Source: an uncultured Pseudomonadota bacterium (lineage in GTDB: Bacteria; Pseudomonadota; Alphaproteobacteria; Rs-D84). Taken from it: 58,417 bases of DNA. The notes beneath the pieces were generated by a model, which had not been told where the DNA came from, did no database searches, and saw only the letters and a list, made by a program, of their open reading frames with translations. This document shows positions 23,356 to 31,955 of this stretch, piece after piece. Position 1 is the stretch's first letter. Every line of letters starts with the position of its first letter. Made by a program: the position numbers and the translations under genes. The DNA lies in NCBI GenBank assembly GCA_900320405.1, contig OOHM01000004.1, positions 1 through 58,417 of the forward strand, written 5' to 3'.

Positions 23356-23791
23356 TTTCCAGTGTAAAATCGTTCAACCAAAGTATTTTACACTCGATAT
23401 CAAAACCACTATAAATTTGCTTTAATAATTCGTAATATTCTTTTAATTGTTCGCGATATTTTTCAAAAAACAGTTTTTTATCCATGTCCGTTTTATAATC
23501 CAAAATTACAACTTTTTTTGTATCATAATTCACATATAATCTGTCAATGCGACGACTTATAAATTTTCCGTTTATTGTTCCCGCAACAGGTACCTCGGTT
23601 CGTGAAAGTTCACCCATAAATTCACGCAATTCTGGAATGTGCGAAATGTGATTTATCAAATCTTTGTTGCCCACCCATCCGTTTGGGGTATAAAACACCC
23701 TTTGCATTTGTATATGCATATTCCGCCCAATCGTGGTCGCATATTCCGAACTGGCAATTTTGGTCATTAAATCTGATATTTTATTCGTCAT
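23345..23791 (-). CDS. AddA-type RecB-family nuclease domain as a separate protein
   Basis: 148 residues corresponding to the C-terminal nuclease domain of AddA: ISRRIDRLYVNYDTKKVVIL, then DYKTD (the metal-binding Asp and the D-x-K core) and YREQLKEYYELLKQIY (the QxxxY motif). In most alphaproteobacteria this domain is fused to the helicase; here ATG 23791 lies 11 bases inside the end of the helicase ORF in another frame, with CAGGA 9-10 bases upstream. Translational coupling would yield two chains. Whether this is a true split or an old frameshift cannot be settled from one sequence, but the nuclease has its own start and ribosome site. Confidence 0.78.
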   Translation of the reverse strand: MTNKISDLMTKIASSEYATTIGRNMHIQMQRVFYTPNGWVGNKDLINHISHIPELREFMGELSRTEVPVAGTINGKFISRRIDRLYVNYDTKKVVILDYKTDMDKKLFFEKYREQLKEYYELLKQIYSGFDIECKILWLNDFTLENII

Positions 23792-26396
23792 TGTTCGAAA
23801 TCCTGATTTTATTATCCATCACCCCAACCTTGGGCGACAATGTATTCCATAACATATTATGCCACGACAATTCCGGCGCATTTTTATTTGATGTAAAACC
23901 ATAAATATAAAGTTCATCACGCGCGCGCGTCATCGCAACATATAACAATCGATAACTTTCTTCTGTGTCTTTATCAAATTCTGCATCGCGAATTTGTGCG
24001 AACTCAGGGCTTATCCCCGACGGCGTGCGCGGTGTCCAAACCCATATCGGCATATGCCCATCCGGCAAATTATAAATATATCGCGATTTTGGCACAGATG
24101 TTGTATCTATCAAAAACACAACACGCGATTGCAATCCTTTACTGCCGTGTATTGTGACAATGCGCACCCCAGAACCAGAATCCATATCGCGTTTAATTTC
24201 ACTGTTACCGGTTATAAACCATTTAATAAAATGACGCAATGTACCGGGGCGCGTGCGTTCATACGCCAAACATATTGTTACAAATTCTTCCAAAGGATCA
24301 ATTATTTGACCACCCAATGCTGCGATAAATTTTTGACGCACATTGTAATTATTTAACACATATGTAAAGAAACTGTATGGCCCATATGTTTGTGCACGCG
24401 CGATAAAATCGCCCAATACTGAATATATTTCGGGATACATATTTTCAAGAATATCCCAAATTCGTACAGGTGTAAAATCGCCACCCGATTTTTTGCGACG
24501 CGCATTTTCTGTGTTTCGCGGCACGCATATATCATAGACCGCCGCGTCATTTAACCCGAACATTGGGCTTTTTAATACACAGGCCAAACTGTAATCATCC
24601 GCCGGGTTTATACAAAACCGCAACAAATTCATCAAATCGCGAACCACCGGAAAGTTTGGTAAAACAATGCGATCACTACCTGCGACTTCTATACCGCGAC
24701 GCTTTAATTCGTTTCCCATTGGCACTGCAAAGGGGTTACGATTTTGAACCAAAATCATAATATCGTGCGGTTTGTATTTTCCGGTCGCCAATAAACTTTC
24801 TATTTTGTCGCCAATACTGCGGATATATTCCTTGCGCACGGTCGCCGTATCCCGTTCTCCGGGCGTCACGATTCCGTAAATTTCAACCACGCCACGCGCG
24901 CCGACACGAAAACATTTATGCGGGTTGTTCAAGAAACCTGTACGCGACGCAACATATTCGTCACCAAAAAACATATCAACGGTTTTAAGTATCGGTTCAA
25001 CCGAACGAAAACTTTGTGTTAATGGCACTTCGCGAATTTGTCGTGCATTATTTTTTATTTGGGTCGCAATCTGGGCGCGACTGAGCGCAAATGCATTGGG
25101 ATCTGCACCTTGGAATCCATAAATAGATTGTTTGGTATCACCAACAACAAACAGTGAACGCGGCGAATTCGAACGATCGCCTTCGGCAAAAAAATCACCC
25201 GCCAACATTTGCAGTAGTTCCCATTGCAATGGCCCCGTATCTTGCGCTTCGTCAACCAAAATATGCGATAACGAAAAATCCATTTGCGACAATACCCAAC
25301 CCATATTTTCAGGATTAGAAAACAGGCGATGGGTATACAAAATTAAGTCTTCAAAATCCAAAACATTGTGAATCTGCTTTAATTCCGCATATTTTTTTGC
25401 AAACACCCCAGACAAATCAAACAATGCCACCGTATCCATATATATTTTTTTATTAATTTTATACGCATTTGCCGCCAAAACCCGTTCGCGTTCCGCCGAT
25501 AAATATTCGTAATTTAACCCTTTTTGGATTGGTGTGCCGGTGCGGGTTAAATATGCAAATTTGTATTCATCAAAATCTATCGTATTCTCAATATACTGTT
25601 CGGTTAAGCAAACAAGATTCTCTAATGACTTGGTCGGCTTTTTTTCGTTTTTTGCAAAATCCAGTATATTTTTTAGGTTTTGAATGTTTTTTTCGATGTT
25701 TTTTGTGTTTTTGATATTTAATTTTTTTTCAATTGTATCAATGAAATATTTCCTATAATTATCAAAATTGTTAACAATAAAAAAATTCTTATATTGTTGT
25801 TCTATATTGGTCAGTAAATCGTCCAATTTATATTCTGACATAACACCTACAATGTGGTTAAAGGCACTGACCGTGCGGGCATCATTTGTTGGTGAATTTA
25901 TAAGATTATTTAATGCGTCATTCAACAACACCCTTTGTGGTGCATCAGATACCAATGACCACGATGGAGATATGCCCGCCTCGGTCGGGAAACGATGCAG
26001 AACCTCTTCACAGAAACCGTGAATTGTTTTTATCTTTAATATATCGGGGTTATCGATATATTTAAAGAATATGTCGCGTGCGTGCGCAATGTCCGCATCG
26101 GTCGGCGGGTTATTTGTTGTGACACCCGTCAATAATTCGCGTAATTCATTATCATCCGCCATCGCCCAATCGCGCAACGCCGCCAAAATACGATTGCGCA
26201 TCTCGCCCGCCGCTGCATTGGTATAGGTCAGACATAAAATCCCCCCCACAGGTTCGTTCCCACGAAACAGAATTCTTAACAACCGTGCGGTTAAAACACT
26301 GGTTTTGCCGGTACCGGCATTTGCCTGGACCCAAACATTAAATGTTGGTTCTGCGGCAATTTCTTGTTCGGGTGAAAGGATGTCTTTTTTTATCAT
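23781..26396 (-). CDS. addA: AddA-type UvrD/Rep helicase lacking the fused nuclease
   Basis: 871-residue superfamily 1A helicase of the AddAB/RecBCD type. Motif I WVQANAGTGKTS (22-33), motif II SHILVDEAQDTGPLQWELL, motif III GDTKQSIYGFQGADP, motif IV LTQSFRSVEP, motif V TIHGSKGLQSRVVFLID and motif VI LLYVAMTRARDELYIYG are all present. Canonical alphaproteobacterial AddA is about 1150 residues; this chain stops shortly after motif VI, and the missing nuclease follows as an overlapping gene. AAGGA lies 6 bases before ATG 26396. addB is not in the window. Confidence 0.9.
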   Translation of the reverse strand: MIKKDILSPEQEIAAEPTFNVWVQANAGTGKTSVLTARLLRILFRGNEPVGGILCLTYTNAAAGEMRNRILAALRDWAMADDNELRELLTGVTTNNPPTDADIAHARDIFFKYIDNPDILKIKTIHGFCEEVLHRFPTEAGISPSWSLVSDAPQRVLLNDALNNLINSPTNDARTVSAFNHIVGVMSEYKLDDLLTNIEQQYKNFFIVNNFDNYRKYFIDTIEKKLNIKNTKNIEKNIQNLKNILDFAKNEKKPTKSLENLVCLTEQYIENTIDFDEYKFAYLTRTGTPIQKGLNYEYLSAERERVLAANAYKINKKIYMDTVALFDLSGVFAKKYAELKQIHNVLDFEDLILYTHRLFSNPENMGWVLSQMDFSLSHILVDEAQDTGPLQWELLQMLAGDFFAEGDRSNSPRSLFVVGDTKQSIYGFQGADPNAFALSRAQIATQIKNNARQIREVPLTQSFRSVEPILKTVDMFFGDEYVASRTGFLNNPHKCFRVGARGVVEIYGIVTPGERDTATVRKEYIRSIGDKIESLLATGKYKPHDIMILVQNRNPFAVPMGNELKRRGIEVAGSDRIVLPNFPVVRDLMNLLRFCINPADDYSLACVLKSPMFGLNDAAVYDICVPRNTENARRKKSGGDFTPVRIWDILENMYPEIYSVLGDFIARAQTYGPYSFFTYVLNNYNVRQKFIAALGGQIIDPLEEFVTICLAYERTRPGTLRHFIKWFITGNSEIKRDMDSGSGVRIVTIHGSKGLQSRVVFLIDTTSVPKSRYIYNLPDGHMPIWVWTPRTPSGISPEFAQIRDAEFDKDTEESYRLLYVAMTRARDELYIYGFTSNKNAPELSWHNMLWNTLSPKVGVMDNKIRISNNDE

Positions 26397-26404
26397 TTAT
26401 ATCC

Positions 26405-26449
26405 TTGCTTTGTTATATAAATTCTAGTATAAAGTATCCATAACTGCAA
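26405..26449. promoter_or_regulatory. overlapping divergent promoters, addA and coiled-coil gene
   Basis: Rightward: TTGCTT (26405-26410), 17 bp, TATAAA (26428-26433). Leftward: TTGCAG (minus of 26444-26449), 17 bp, TAGAAT (minus of 26421-26426). The two interleave, so they should compete. Confidence 0.5.
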
Positions 26450-26485
26450 GAACATATCTGTTATTATTTTTGGGGGGCAAAGGAA

Positions 26486-28414
26486 ATGGACTTTAACAAT
26501 ATTTTCATTATGGTTGGCGCATCAATTATGGGGTTGGCGTTTATTGCGATGATTATGCTGTTTTTTATATCACGAAAATCGCAACGCATTATGAAATCTG
26601 TGGTTTCGATAATGACAGAACCCGATCGCGCACATATTGCAGACGCATCACGTGTGTTGCGTGTTATAATGGCCGATGAAATTAAACACATTGCCGCGTG
26701 CTTTCAAAATATGCAGGCCACTATGACCACACAAATTGCGGACGCACAAAAATTGCGCGATGAATTGGCAAATCGTAATACGGAATTGGTCACAACCGCG
26801 AACGACGCGATTCAACGCGTTGTTCAAATGACGGGCCGTATGGATAACACCATTTCCGGATTAACCCAGTTGGTAACTTCTGAATCGTGGAACAATATTA
26901 TAAATGCAACAGACCGATTTGCACAAACGATTGGCGACACATTAACCAAGATAACAGAAACCACAAATGATTCGATTAATAAAATTGCCCAGATTGATGA
27001 AAAAATCGCACAATGGACAGACGCCAGTGTGAACCTTGGTAATCAATTAAGTACCGCATTTGAATCAAATACCGAACAATTCCAAAAGATGACCGAAGAT
27101 GCCAATACCGTCCAAGGTCAAATATCTGAATTGACCAAAACCAGTGTTGACGGATTCGCACAAATCAAAGATTCCGCCGCAAATTATGAAGACATACTGA
27201 ACGAGAACAACAAGGTTATAAATACATATCTAACAAAACTGGACACATTTGGGAAACAAAGCAAAAAACAACTAACTGCACAAACGAATGCCCTTACCAA
27301 TACCGCGAATGTTGTTGGTGCCCAGGTATTGTTATCCGAATCATCGGTTGAAAAACAAATTAAAAAATTGACGGATGCGGTTGAATCTTTGATGGCCAGT
27401 GCGACCGAAACCGAAAGTGCGGTACGCGGAATATCCAGTGAATTAGCCGGATTGACCAATCATTTTGAAAATGAAATCAAAGATTTTGCCGGCGATGTTG
27501 TTGGTGAATTAAAAACCGTATCGGGCGTTGCGAACGATACACTGAAAGACACCAAGACGGCGGCAAACGCATTTTCCGAATCGGTTAAGTCTATGGCCAC
27601 GGGTGTGCGCGAAACATTAATAGAAATGAATGCGGCACATACCCAATTGACCGGGCAATCCGAAGGGTTGATAAAAATGTCAATGGAAACCACGGCACAA
27701 TTAAAACCGTTGTCGGAATTGATTGATAAATACTATGGCGCCCTGCCCGAATTGGCGCGTCAATCGGGCGATGCGGGGATTGGTTTGGGTAAAATCGTAT
27801 CTGAATTGGATGAAAAAATTGCCGCAATACGCGATACAGTTGAAAAGTCCACTGTTGCGGTGGCAGATTCTGCGGTAAAACTGGAAAACTTGGCCGGGCA
27901 ATCCCGCCAACAAATGATTGATTTAATGAGTGATTATGCCAAGGCCGTGGATACCATGCAAACATTGAACAAACAAATGATGGTTGCGCGTGCCGCCGCG
28001 CCAATGGACGCGATAAAATCTGTGGGGGCAACCGCACCAATGCCGCGCGCCAGTGGTCGTGATTTCTTGGAATCCAGCACGCGCGAATTCGACAAAATGT
28101 ATGAGCAAACAATCGATTTAACCCGTGCAATGGGCGGTGAAATTCCGGATGTTGTTTGGAAAAAATATCACGACGGTGACAAAACAATATTTGCAAAATG
28201 GATGGCAAAAATTATCAAGGCCGCAAACAAAAAACAAATTCGCGATTTATTAAAGTCTGATTCTGTGTTCCGTTCCCAGGCGACACAATTCGTGCGCAGT
28301 TTTGATAAAATAATGGCGGCGGCAAAACAAACGGATAACGCCGACAAATTGACCGCGGGTTTAATCAAAACCGATTTGGGTGTGATATATTCCGCCATTT
28401 CCGCACAAATGTAA
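26486..28414 (+). CDS. large membrane-anchored coiled-coil protein
   Basis: 642 residues. One N-terminal membrane helix (about 6-29, IFIMVGASIMGLAFIAMIML) is followed by about 450 residues of Thr/Asn/Gln/Ala-rich heptad-like sequence resembling methyl-accepting protein or apolipoprotein-like coils. A folded helical C-terminal domain spans about 550-642 (DFLESSTREFDKMYEQTIDL, VWKKYHDGDKTIFAKWMAKI, TDLGVIYSAISAQM). I recall a similar C-terminal arrangement from uncharacterised alphaproteobacterial coiled-coil proteins, from memory only. The topology suggests a cytosolic stalk tethered to the inner membrane. AAAGGA lies before ATG 26486. Function unknown. Confidence 0.75.
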   Translation: MDFNNIFIMVGASIMGLAFIAMIMLFFISRKSQRIMKSVVSIMTEPDRAHIADASRVLRVIMADEIKHIAACFQNMQATMTTQIADAQKLRDELANRNTELVTTANDAIQRVVQMTGRMDNTISGLTQLVTSESWNNIINATDRFAQTIGDTLTKITETTNDSINKIAQIDEKIAQWTDASVNLGNQLSTAFESNTEQFQKMTEDANTVQGQISELTKTSVDGFAQIKDSAANYEDILNENNKVINTYLTKLDTFGKQSKKQLTAQTNALTNTANVVGAQVLLSESSVEKQIKKLTDAVESLMASATETESAVRGISSELAGLTNHFENEIKDFAGDVVGELKTVSGVANDTLKDTKTAANAFSESVKSMATGVRETLIEMNAAHTQLTGQSEGLIKMSMETTAQLKPLSELIDKYYGALPELARQSGDAGIGLGKIVSELDEKIAAIRDTVEKSTVAVADSAVKLENLAGQSRQQMIDLMSDYAKAVDTMQTLNKQMMVARAAAPMDAIKSVGATAPMPRASGRDFLESSTREFDKMYEQTIDLTRAMGGEIPDVVWKKYHDGDKTIFAKWMAKIIKAANKKQIRDLLKSDSVFRSQATQFVRSFDKIMAAAKQTDNADKLTAGLIKTDLGVIYSAISAQM

Positions 28415-28443
28415 AATTTTTATAAAATTATGCATATTTATGC

Positions 28444-28474
28444 TTGCGCCGTTTGGCGCAATTGACGCCAACTA
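28444..28474 (+). other. hairpin-forming intergenic sequence
   Basis: TTGCGCC-GTTT-GGCGCAA, with an alternative GGCG/CGCC pairing downstream, after the coiled-coil gene. It has no T tract, so termination here would be weak. A TATAAT box at 28517-28522 probably serves the peroxiredoxin gene. Confidence 0.4.
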
Positions 28475-28546
28475 AAATAAGAATTCTCTCTTGGGGAAAT
28501 TGTTGTGTAAATAATTTATAATACATTCGAACCAAGGGAGTTTTTT

Positions 28547-29302
28547 ATGAAAGATTTTTTATATGAAGACGATTGTGAATGCATGCGTATACCGACCATA
28601 GGGGAGTCGGCACCTGAATTCGGCGCAAACACTACAAATGGATATGTTCATTTTCCACACGATTATCGTGGCAAATGGGTCGTGTTCTTTTCTCATCCGG
28701 GGGATTTTACGCCCGTTTGCACGACCGAATTTATGACATTTCAATCTATGATGCAAGAATTTGCTGCATTGAATGCAGAATTGGTGGGTTTATCGGTGGA
28801 TTCAAATGCGTCGCATATTGCGTGGATTCAATCTATTCAACACGACATAGTTTTCCAAGGTTGGAAAAATATGGAAATTAAATTTCCAATTGTTGCCGAC
28901 ACCGCCGGCGCAATTGCACGCGAATACGGTATGATTCACGATGCGGCGGGCAACACAGACACCGTGCGCGCAGTATTTATTATCGACCCGCGCAGTATAA
29001 TTCGCGCAATTATGTATTACCCAAAGGCCGTTGGGCGCAACATCACGGAAATAAAACGCACACTGATTGCATTACAAACATCTGATGCGTTTCGTGTTGC
29101 GACGCCTGCAGAATGGATTCCCGGCGAAGATGTCATTGTGCCCGCACCAAACACCGCTAATGATGCGCGGGCGCGTTCAAAATCTGGCACCGGGCGTGAT
29201 TGGTTTTTAAGATTCAAATCATTGACCCCCGAGGCGATTTTGAACAAAATCACAAATCGCAAATATATTGATGCAGATAAAAAGAAGACTAAAAAGAAAT
29301 AG
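28547..29302 (+). CDS. peroxiredoxin, Prx6-like, apparently 1-Cys
   Basis: Reduces peroxides through a cysteine thiol. 251 residues. The peroxidatic motif is SHPGDFTPVCTTEF (Cys58 within PxxxTxxC), followed by LVGLSVDSNASHIAWI, FPIVADTAGAIAREYGM, VRAVFIIDP and ATPAEWIPGEDVIVPAP, the long-form Prx6/thermophile type. I see no Cys after residue 58, so no usual resolving Cys; Cys10 and Cys12 are near the N-terminus. A C-terminal extension of about 50 residues ends in DKKKTKKK. Good ribosome site AAGGGAG. A hairpin follows. Confidence 0.92.
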   Translation: MKDFLYEDDCECMRIPTIGESAPEFGANTTNGYVHFPHDYRGKWVVFFSHPGDFTPVCTTEFMTFQSMMQEFAALNAELVGLSVDSNASHIAWIQSIQHDIVFQGWKNMEIKFPIVADTAGAIAREYGMIHDAAGNTDTVRAVFIIDPRSIIRAIMYYPKAVGRNITEIKRTLIALQTSDAFRVATPAEWIPGEDVIVPAPNTANDARARSKSGTGRDWFLRFKSLTPEAILNKITNRKYIDADKKKTKKK

Positions 29303-29326
29303 CAACGGGGCATAACGCCCCGTTAT
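29303..29326 (+). terminator. hairpin between convergent genes
   Basis: AACGGGGC/GCCCCGTT around ATAAC, followed by a short mixed T/A tail; a moderate terminator for the peroxiredoxin gene. Confidence 0.55.
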
Positions 29327-29670
29327 TAAAATTTTAATGGCCAATCACGAATATCTGGTGGCATCGATTCACTTTCCGGGTGCCATTGGAATTCGTCCAT
29401 TTTTACACGCCGGTCACGAGTGAATTTGACACCTTCGGCCTTTAATGATTTATATTGTTGTTCAAAGAACGGTTCACCACACAGCGAGCCATCTTTGAAT
29501 ACAACGCGATGCCACGGCAGGTGCCAACTTTTTTGATTATTGGATGCGTATCCCACAAATCGTGCCATACGCGGACGGCCAATCATACGCGCAATTTGTC
29601 CAAATGTTGCGACACGCCCAACCGGGATTTTTTCGACAACCTTATAAACACTTTCATTAAAGCCGGACAT
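29326..29670 (-). CDS. alkyltransferase-like protein (ATL family)
   Basis: 114 residues with the DNA-binding domain of O6-alkylguanine transferases: VYKVVEKIPVGRVATFGQIARMIG (helix-turn-helix), ARFVGYAS and the active-site strand LPWHRVV. The alkyl-acceptor Cys of PCHRV is Trp, the hallmark of ATL proteins, which bind alkylated guanine and recruit nucleotide excision repair instead of removing the lesion. The C-terminus is slightly longer than usual (FQWHPES). ATG 29670 directly abuts the stop of the upstream gene. Confidence 0.9.
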   Translation of the reverse strand: MSGFNESVYKVVEKIPVGRVATFGQIARMIGRPRMARFVGYASNNQKSWHLPWHRVVFKDGSLCGEPFFEQQYKSLKAEGVKFTRDRRVKMDEFQWHPESESMPPDIRDWPLKF

Positions 29671-30450
29671 TTAACGCCCCCGCACACGGCCCAGGCCCAT
29701 AAAGTTTGGATTCATCGCACGGATGCGTTCGATTTCCATACCCGCCAACATAGAACGAATCTTGTCGCCATATTCACGGCGATGCAAATTTGCGTTTAAT
29801 TCCAACGGATTTGATGTATACAACCCAAAATCATCGCGCGGATCAACATAGAACAATGCCGCACGGCGACGCACATCCGGATTTAATGGACTTATTTCCG
29901 GAATGAACATATCAACAATGTGCATAACTTCATGCCGCAGGTCCATAAGGAAATATGTTGGGCTTTTTTGATAAAACGCCCAATTCGTGTTGATGGCCAG
30001 CACCCCTTTGTTTGACACGCCCATTAAACCATCATTTGTGGAACGAACCGAAATCTTTGGCATTTGTGACATATCGGGACGCACGGTTTTATCGAAATCA
30101 TCTGCAATACCATCGTGATTATAGACCGTGACGCGGTGGGCCGCCATATCCGTATGAATTTTCATAATCAGCACGCGAACAATATCCGCCGCAAGTTTTA
30201 TTTTATCATTACCCGATAATTTTTCCCAATTTCCAAAGCGGGCACTAATTGCACGATCGTGACAAACATCAATAAACCGATCCGTTAAATAGTCTGCGAA
30301 ACGGCCGCATTTATCGTCTTCAATTTTTCCGGCCACGGCGCGCGCCTGGTCTTTCTTGATTGCGTTCCATTGTGCACTGTTCATCATTGCGCGCATCATA
30401 TGGCGCACACTATCAATATTTTTGATGTTTGTGGCGTTGTTTTTCGTCAT
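29671..30450 (-). CDS. hypothetical protein with HExxH motif
   Basis: 259 residues, no signal peptide. FLMDLRHEVMHIVDMFIPE carries an HEVMH zinc-protease-like motif near residue 190, and a Glu about 45 residues later (NPLELNANLHR) could be the third ligand. The N-terminal half is helical and polar. Not assigned to a family; a cytosolic metallopeptidase or a domain with only the fold are both possible. ATG 30450 has GGGGGCG upstream. It abuts the ATL gene without a gap, so the two are co-transcribed. Confidence 0.65.
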   Translation of the reverse strand: MTKNNATNIKNIDSVRHMMRAMMNSAQWNAIKKDQARAVAGKIEDDKCGRFADYLTDRFIDVCHDRAISARFGNWEKLSGNDKIKLAADIVRVLIMKIHTDMAAHRVTVYNHDGIADDFDKTVRPDMSQMPKISVRSTNDGLMGVSNKGVLAINTNWAFYQKSPTYFLMDLRHEVMHIVDMFIPEISPLNPDVRRRAALFYVDPRDDFGLYTSNPLELNANLHRREYGDKIRSMLAGMEIERIRAMNPNFMGLGRVRGR

Positions 30451-30557
30451 ATTCGCCCCCCGGGGTTCAATTATTTGCATAAATATTATAGTCAAAAACA
30501 CACGGAAATTCAAGGGCCGGGAAATAATAAAAGCAATCTATATAAATTATAAAAATC

Positions 30558-30583
30558 AAAAAATCCGCAAATGCGGATTTTTA
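30558..30583 (-). terminator. terminator of tRNA-Ser
   Basis: AAATCCGCA/TGCGGATTT with a 2-base loop, followed on the minus strand by T-rich sequence, 12 bases beyond the tRNA. Confidence 0.8.
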
Positions 30584-30594
30584 AGATTTTATCC

Positions 30595-30685
30595 TGGCGG
30601 AGATAGGGGGATTCGAACCCTCGATACAGTTTCCTGTATACGCGATTTCGAGTCGCGCGCATTCAACCAGCTCTGCCATATCTCC
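30595..30685 (-). tRNA. tRNA-Ser(CGA)
   Basis: Minus strand begins GGAGATATGGCAGAGCTGG; anticodon stem/loop CGCGA-CTCGAAA-TCGCG gives CGA. The long variable arm (ATACAG-GAA-CTGTAT), T arm GAGGGTTCGAATCCCCC and encoded CCA identify a class II tRNA-Ser. Confidence 0.96.
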
Positions 30686-30694
30686 GGTGTCGGC

Positions 30695-30722
30695 ATTATA
30701 CAGCCCAAACATTATTTTGCAA
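30695..30722 (-). promoter_or_regulatory. promoter of tRNA-Ser
   Basis: TTGCAA (30717-30722), 16-bp spacer, TATAAT (minus of 30695-30700), about ten bases before the tRNA. Confidence 0.65.
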
Positions 30723-30727
30723 GTGGT

Positions 30728-31882
30728 TTATACTTCGAAATCATAATTTTTTACAGAACGAACAATGGCGGCGACCAATTTATCCTGGTGTGCGGGGTTT
30801 TTTAATAATTTTTCTTCCGCCGCATTAGACAGGTGTCCACATTCAATCAACGCCCCCGGCACGGTCGACCGTAACACCGCCAACGGTGCGTGTCGCACGG
30901 CGGGACCGGGTTGTTGGGTTACGCCGGCACGATTAAACGCGCGCGCGCATCCGTTTGCATATTCTTCACTCATTTCCGCAACCGCGTGTTGTTGCAGCGA
31001 CGACAACGCGATACGAATATCTTTGGAAAAACTCTCGAACCCAGAAACATCGATTTTATCCGCCGCGTTTTCGGCGTCTGCCAATTTCTGTGCTTCCTCG
31101 TCCGATGCCTTTTCCGACAATGTATAAATCGAAAAGCCTTTCATTGCACGACTTGGGTTCGCATTTGCGTGAATAGATATAAATAAATCTGCCTTTTTCT
31201 TTTCCGCAATTGCCGCACGATCCGCCAATTTTAGGTATGTATCATCCGCGCGCGTCATATAAACCGCAAACCCGGCATTTTGCAACGCGGACCGCAATTT
31301 GCGCCCCACAGATAACACAACCGTTTTTTCCTTGGTACCGCCCCGCCCTATACAACCCGGGTCTTTGCCACCGTGTCCGGGGTCCAGTACGATTACGCGT
31401 TTGCGCGTTGCGTTTGTATTGTTTTTTGCCGTTGTGGTGGCTGCGGTTGTTTTTGCACCCGCACCCGCAACAAAATCCAACACAAGGCGATAATCATTAT
31501 CGCCATTTGGTTCCAAAACCATAATCTGGTTTTTTGGAATTTCCGCGATTGGTTTGCGCAGTTCTGCAACAATATTCAACGCATCACCAATTTGTGTCTG
31601 GGATACAGATTTTACCAATGTCCCCGACGCCAATTTCGCCGACACAGAATTATTTCCCGTTGTATTGGACAATTTCACCGTTAATGTATTTTCACCATAA
31701 ACCAATGTATATGACGGCCGCAACCCCGTTTCGATAACAAGGCGCGTTTTACCGTTCGGTTGCACACCCGTACGCATAGACTTTAATGAATTGCGCGCGG
31801 CAAATGCCGTGCGTGGCAACAGGCCCGCAATAACAATTCCAGCGCCCGTTATCTGTAAAAGATTCCGCCGCGATATTTTCAT
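30728..31882 (-). CDS. amiC: N-acetylmuramoyl-L-alanine amidase, Tat-exported (AmiC-like)
   Basis: Cleaves the amide bond between MurNAc and the peptide during septal peptidoglycan splitting; periplasmic, zinc-dependent. 384 residues. N-terminal twin-arginine signal (MKISRRNLLQITGAGIVIAG ending AFAA), an AMIN domain (about 40-150), an Ala/Thr linker, then Amidase_3: VIVLDPGHGGKDPG (His ligand), GTKEKTVVL (Glu ligand), LFISIHANA (His ligand) and ALIECGHLSN (catalytic Glu). ATG 31882 has no Shine-Dalgarno sequence; a strong promoter ends nine bases upstream. An upstream ATG at 31891 would add MRT. Confidence 0.93.
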   Translation of the reverse strand: MKISRRNLLQITGAGIVIAGLLPRTAFAARNSLKSMRTGVQPNGKTRLVIETGLRPSYTLVYGENTLTVKLSNTTGNNSVSAKLASGTLVKSVSQTQIGDALNIVAELRKPIAEIPKNQIMVLEPNGDNDYRLVLDFVAGAGAKTTAATTTAKNNTNATRKRVIVLDPGHGGKDPGCIGRGGTKEKTVVLSVGRKLRSALQNAGFAVYMTRADDTYLKLADRAAIAEKKKADLFISIHANANPSRAMKGFSIYTLSEKASDEEAQKLADAENAADKIDVSGFESFSKDIRIALSSLQQHAVAEMSEEYANGCARAFNRAGVTQQPGPAVRHAPLAVLRSTVPGALIECGHLSNAAEEKLLKNPAHQDKLVAAIVRSVKNYDFEV

Positions 31883-31891
31883 AGTACGCAT

Positions 31892-31920
31892 ATTATACCA
31901 AAAAAAATGTCCGTTTTCAA
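31892..31920 (-). promoter_or_regulatory. promoter of amiC embedded in a terminator
   Basis: Minus-strand TTGAAA (31920-31915), 17 bp, perfect TATAAT (31897-31892). The -35 lies in the loop and 3' arm of the preceding gene's terminator and the spacer contains its T tract. Transcription would begin about at the amiC ATG. Confidence 0.65.
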
Positions 31921-31933
31921 AAGAAAACGGACA
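31900..31933 (-). terminator. terminator of the surface protein gene
   Basis: A perfect 11-bp stem (TGTCCGTTTTC with its complement), 4-nt loop, and eight T on the minus strand. It overlaps the amiC promoter. Confidence 0.9.
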
Positions 31934-31955
31934 CACATCATAATTATTTTCATAA

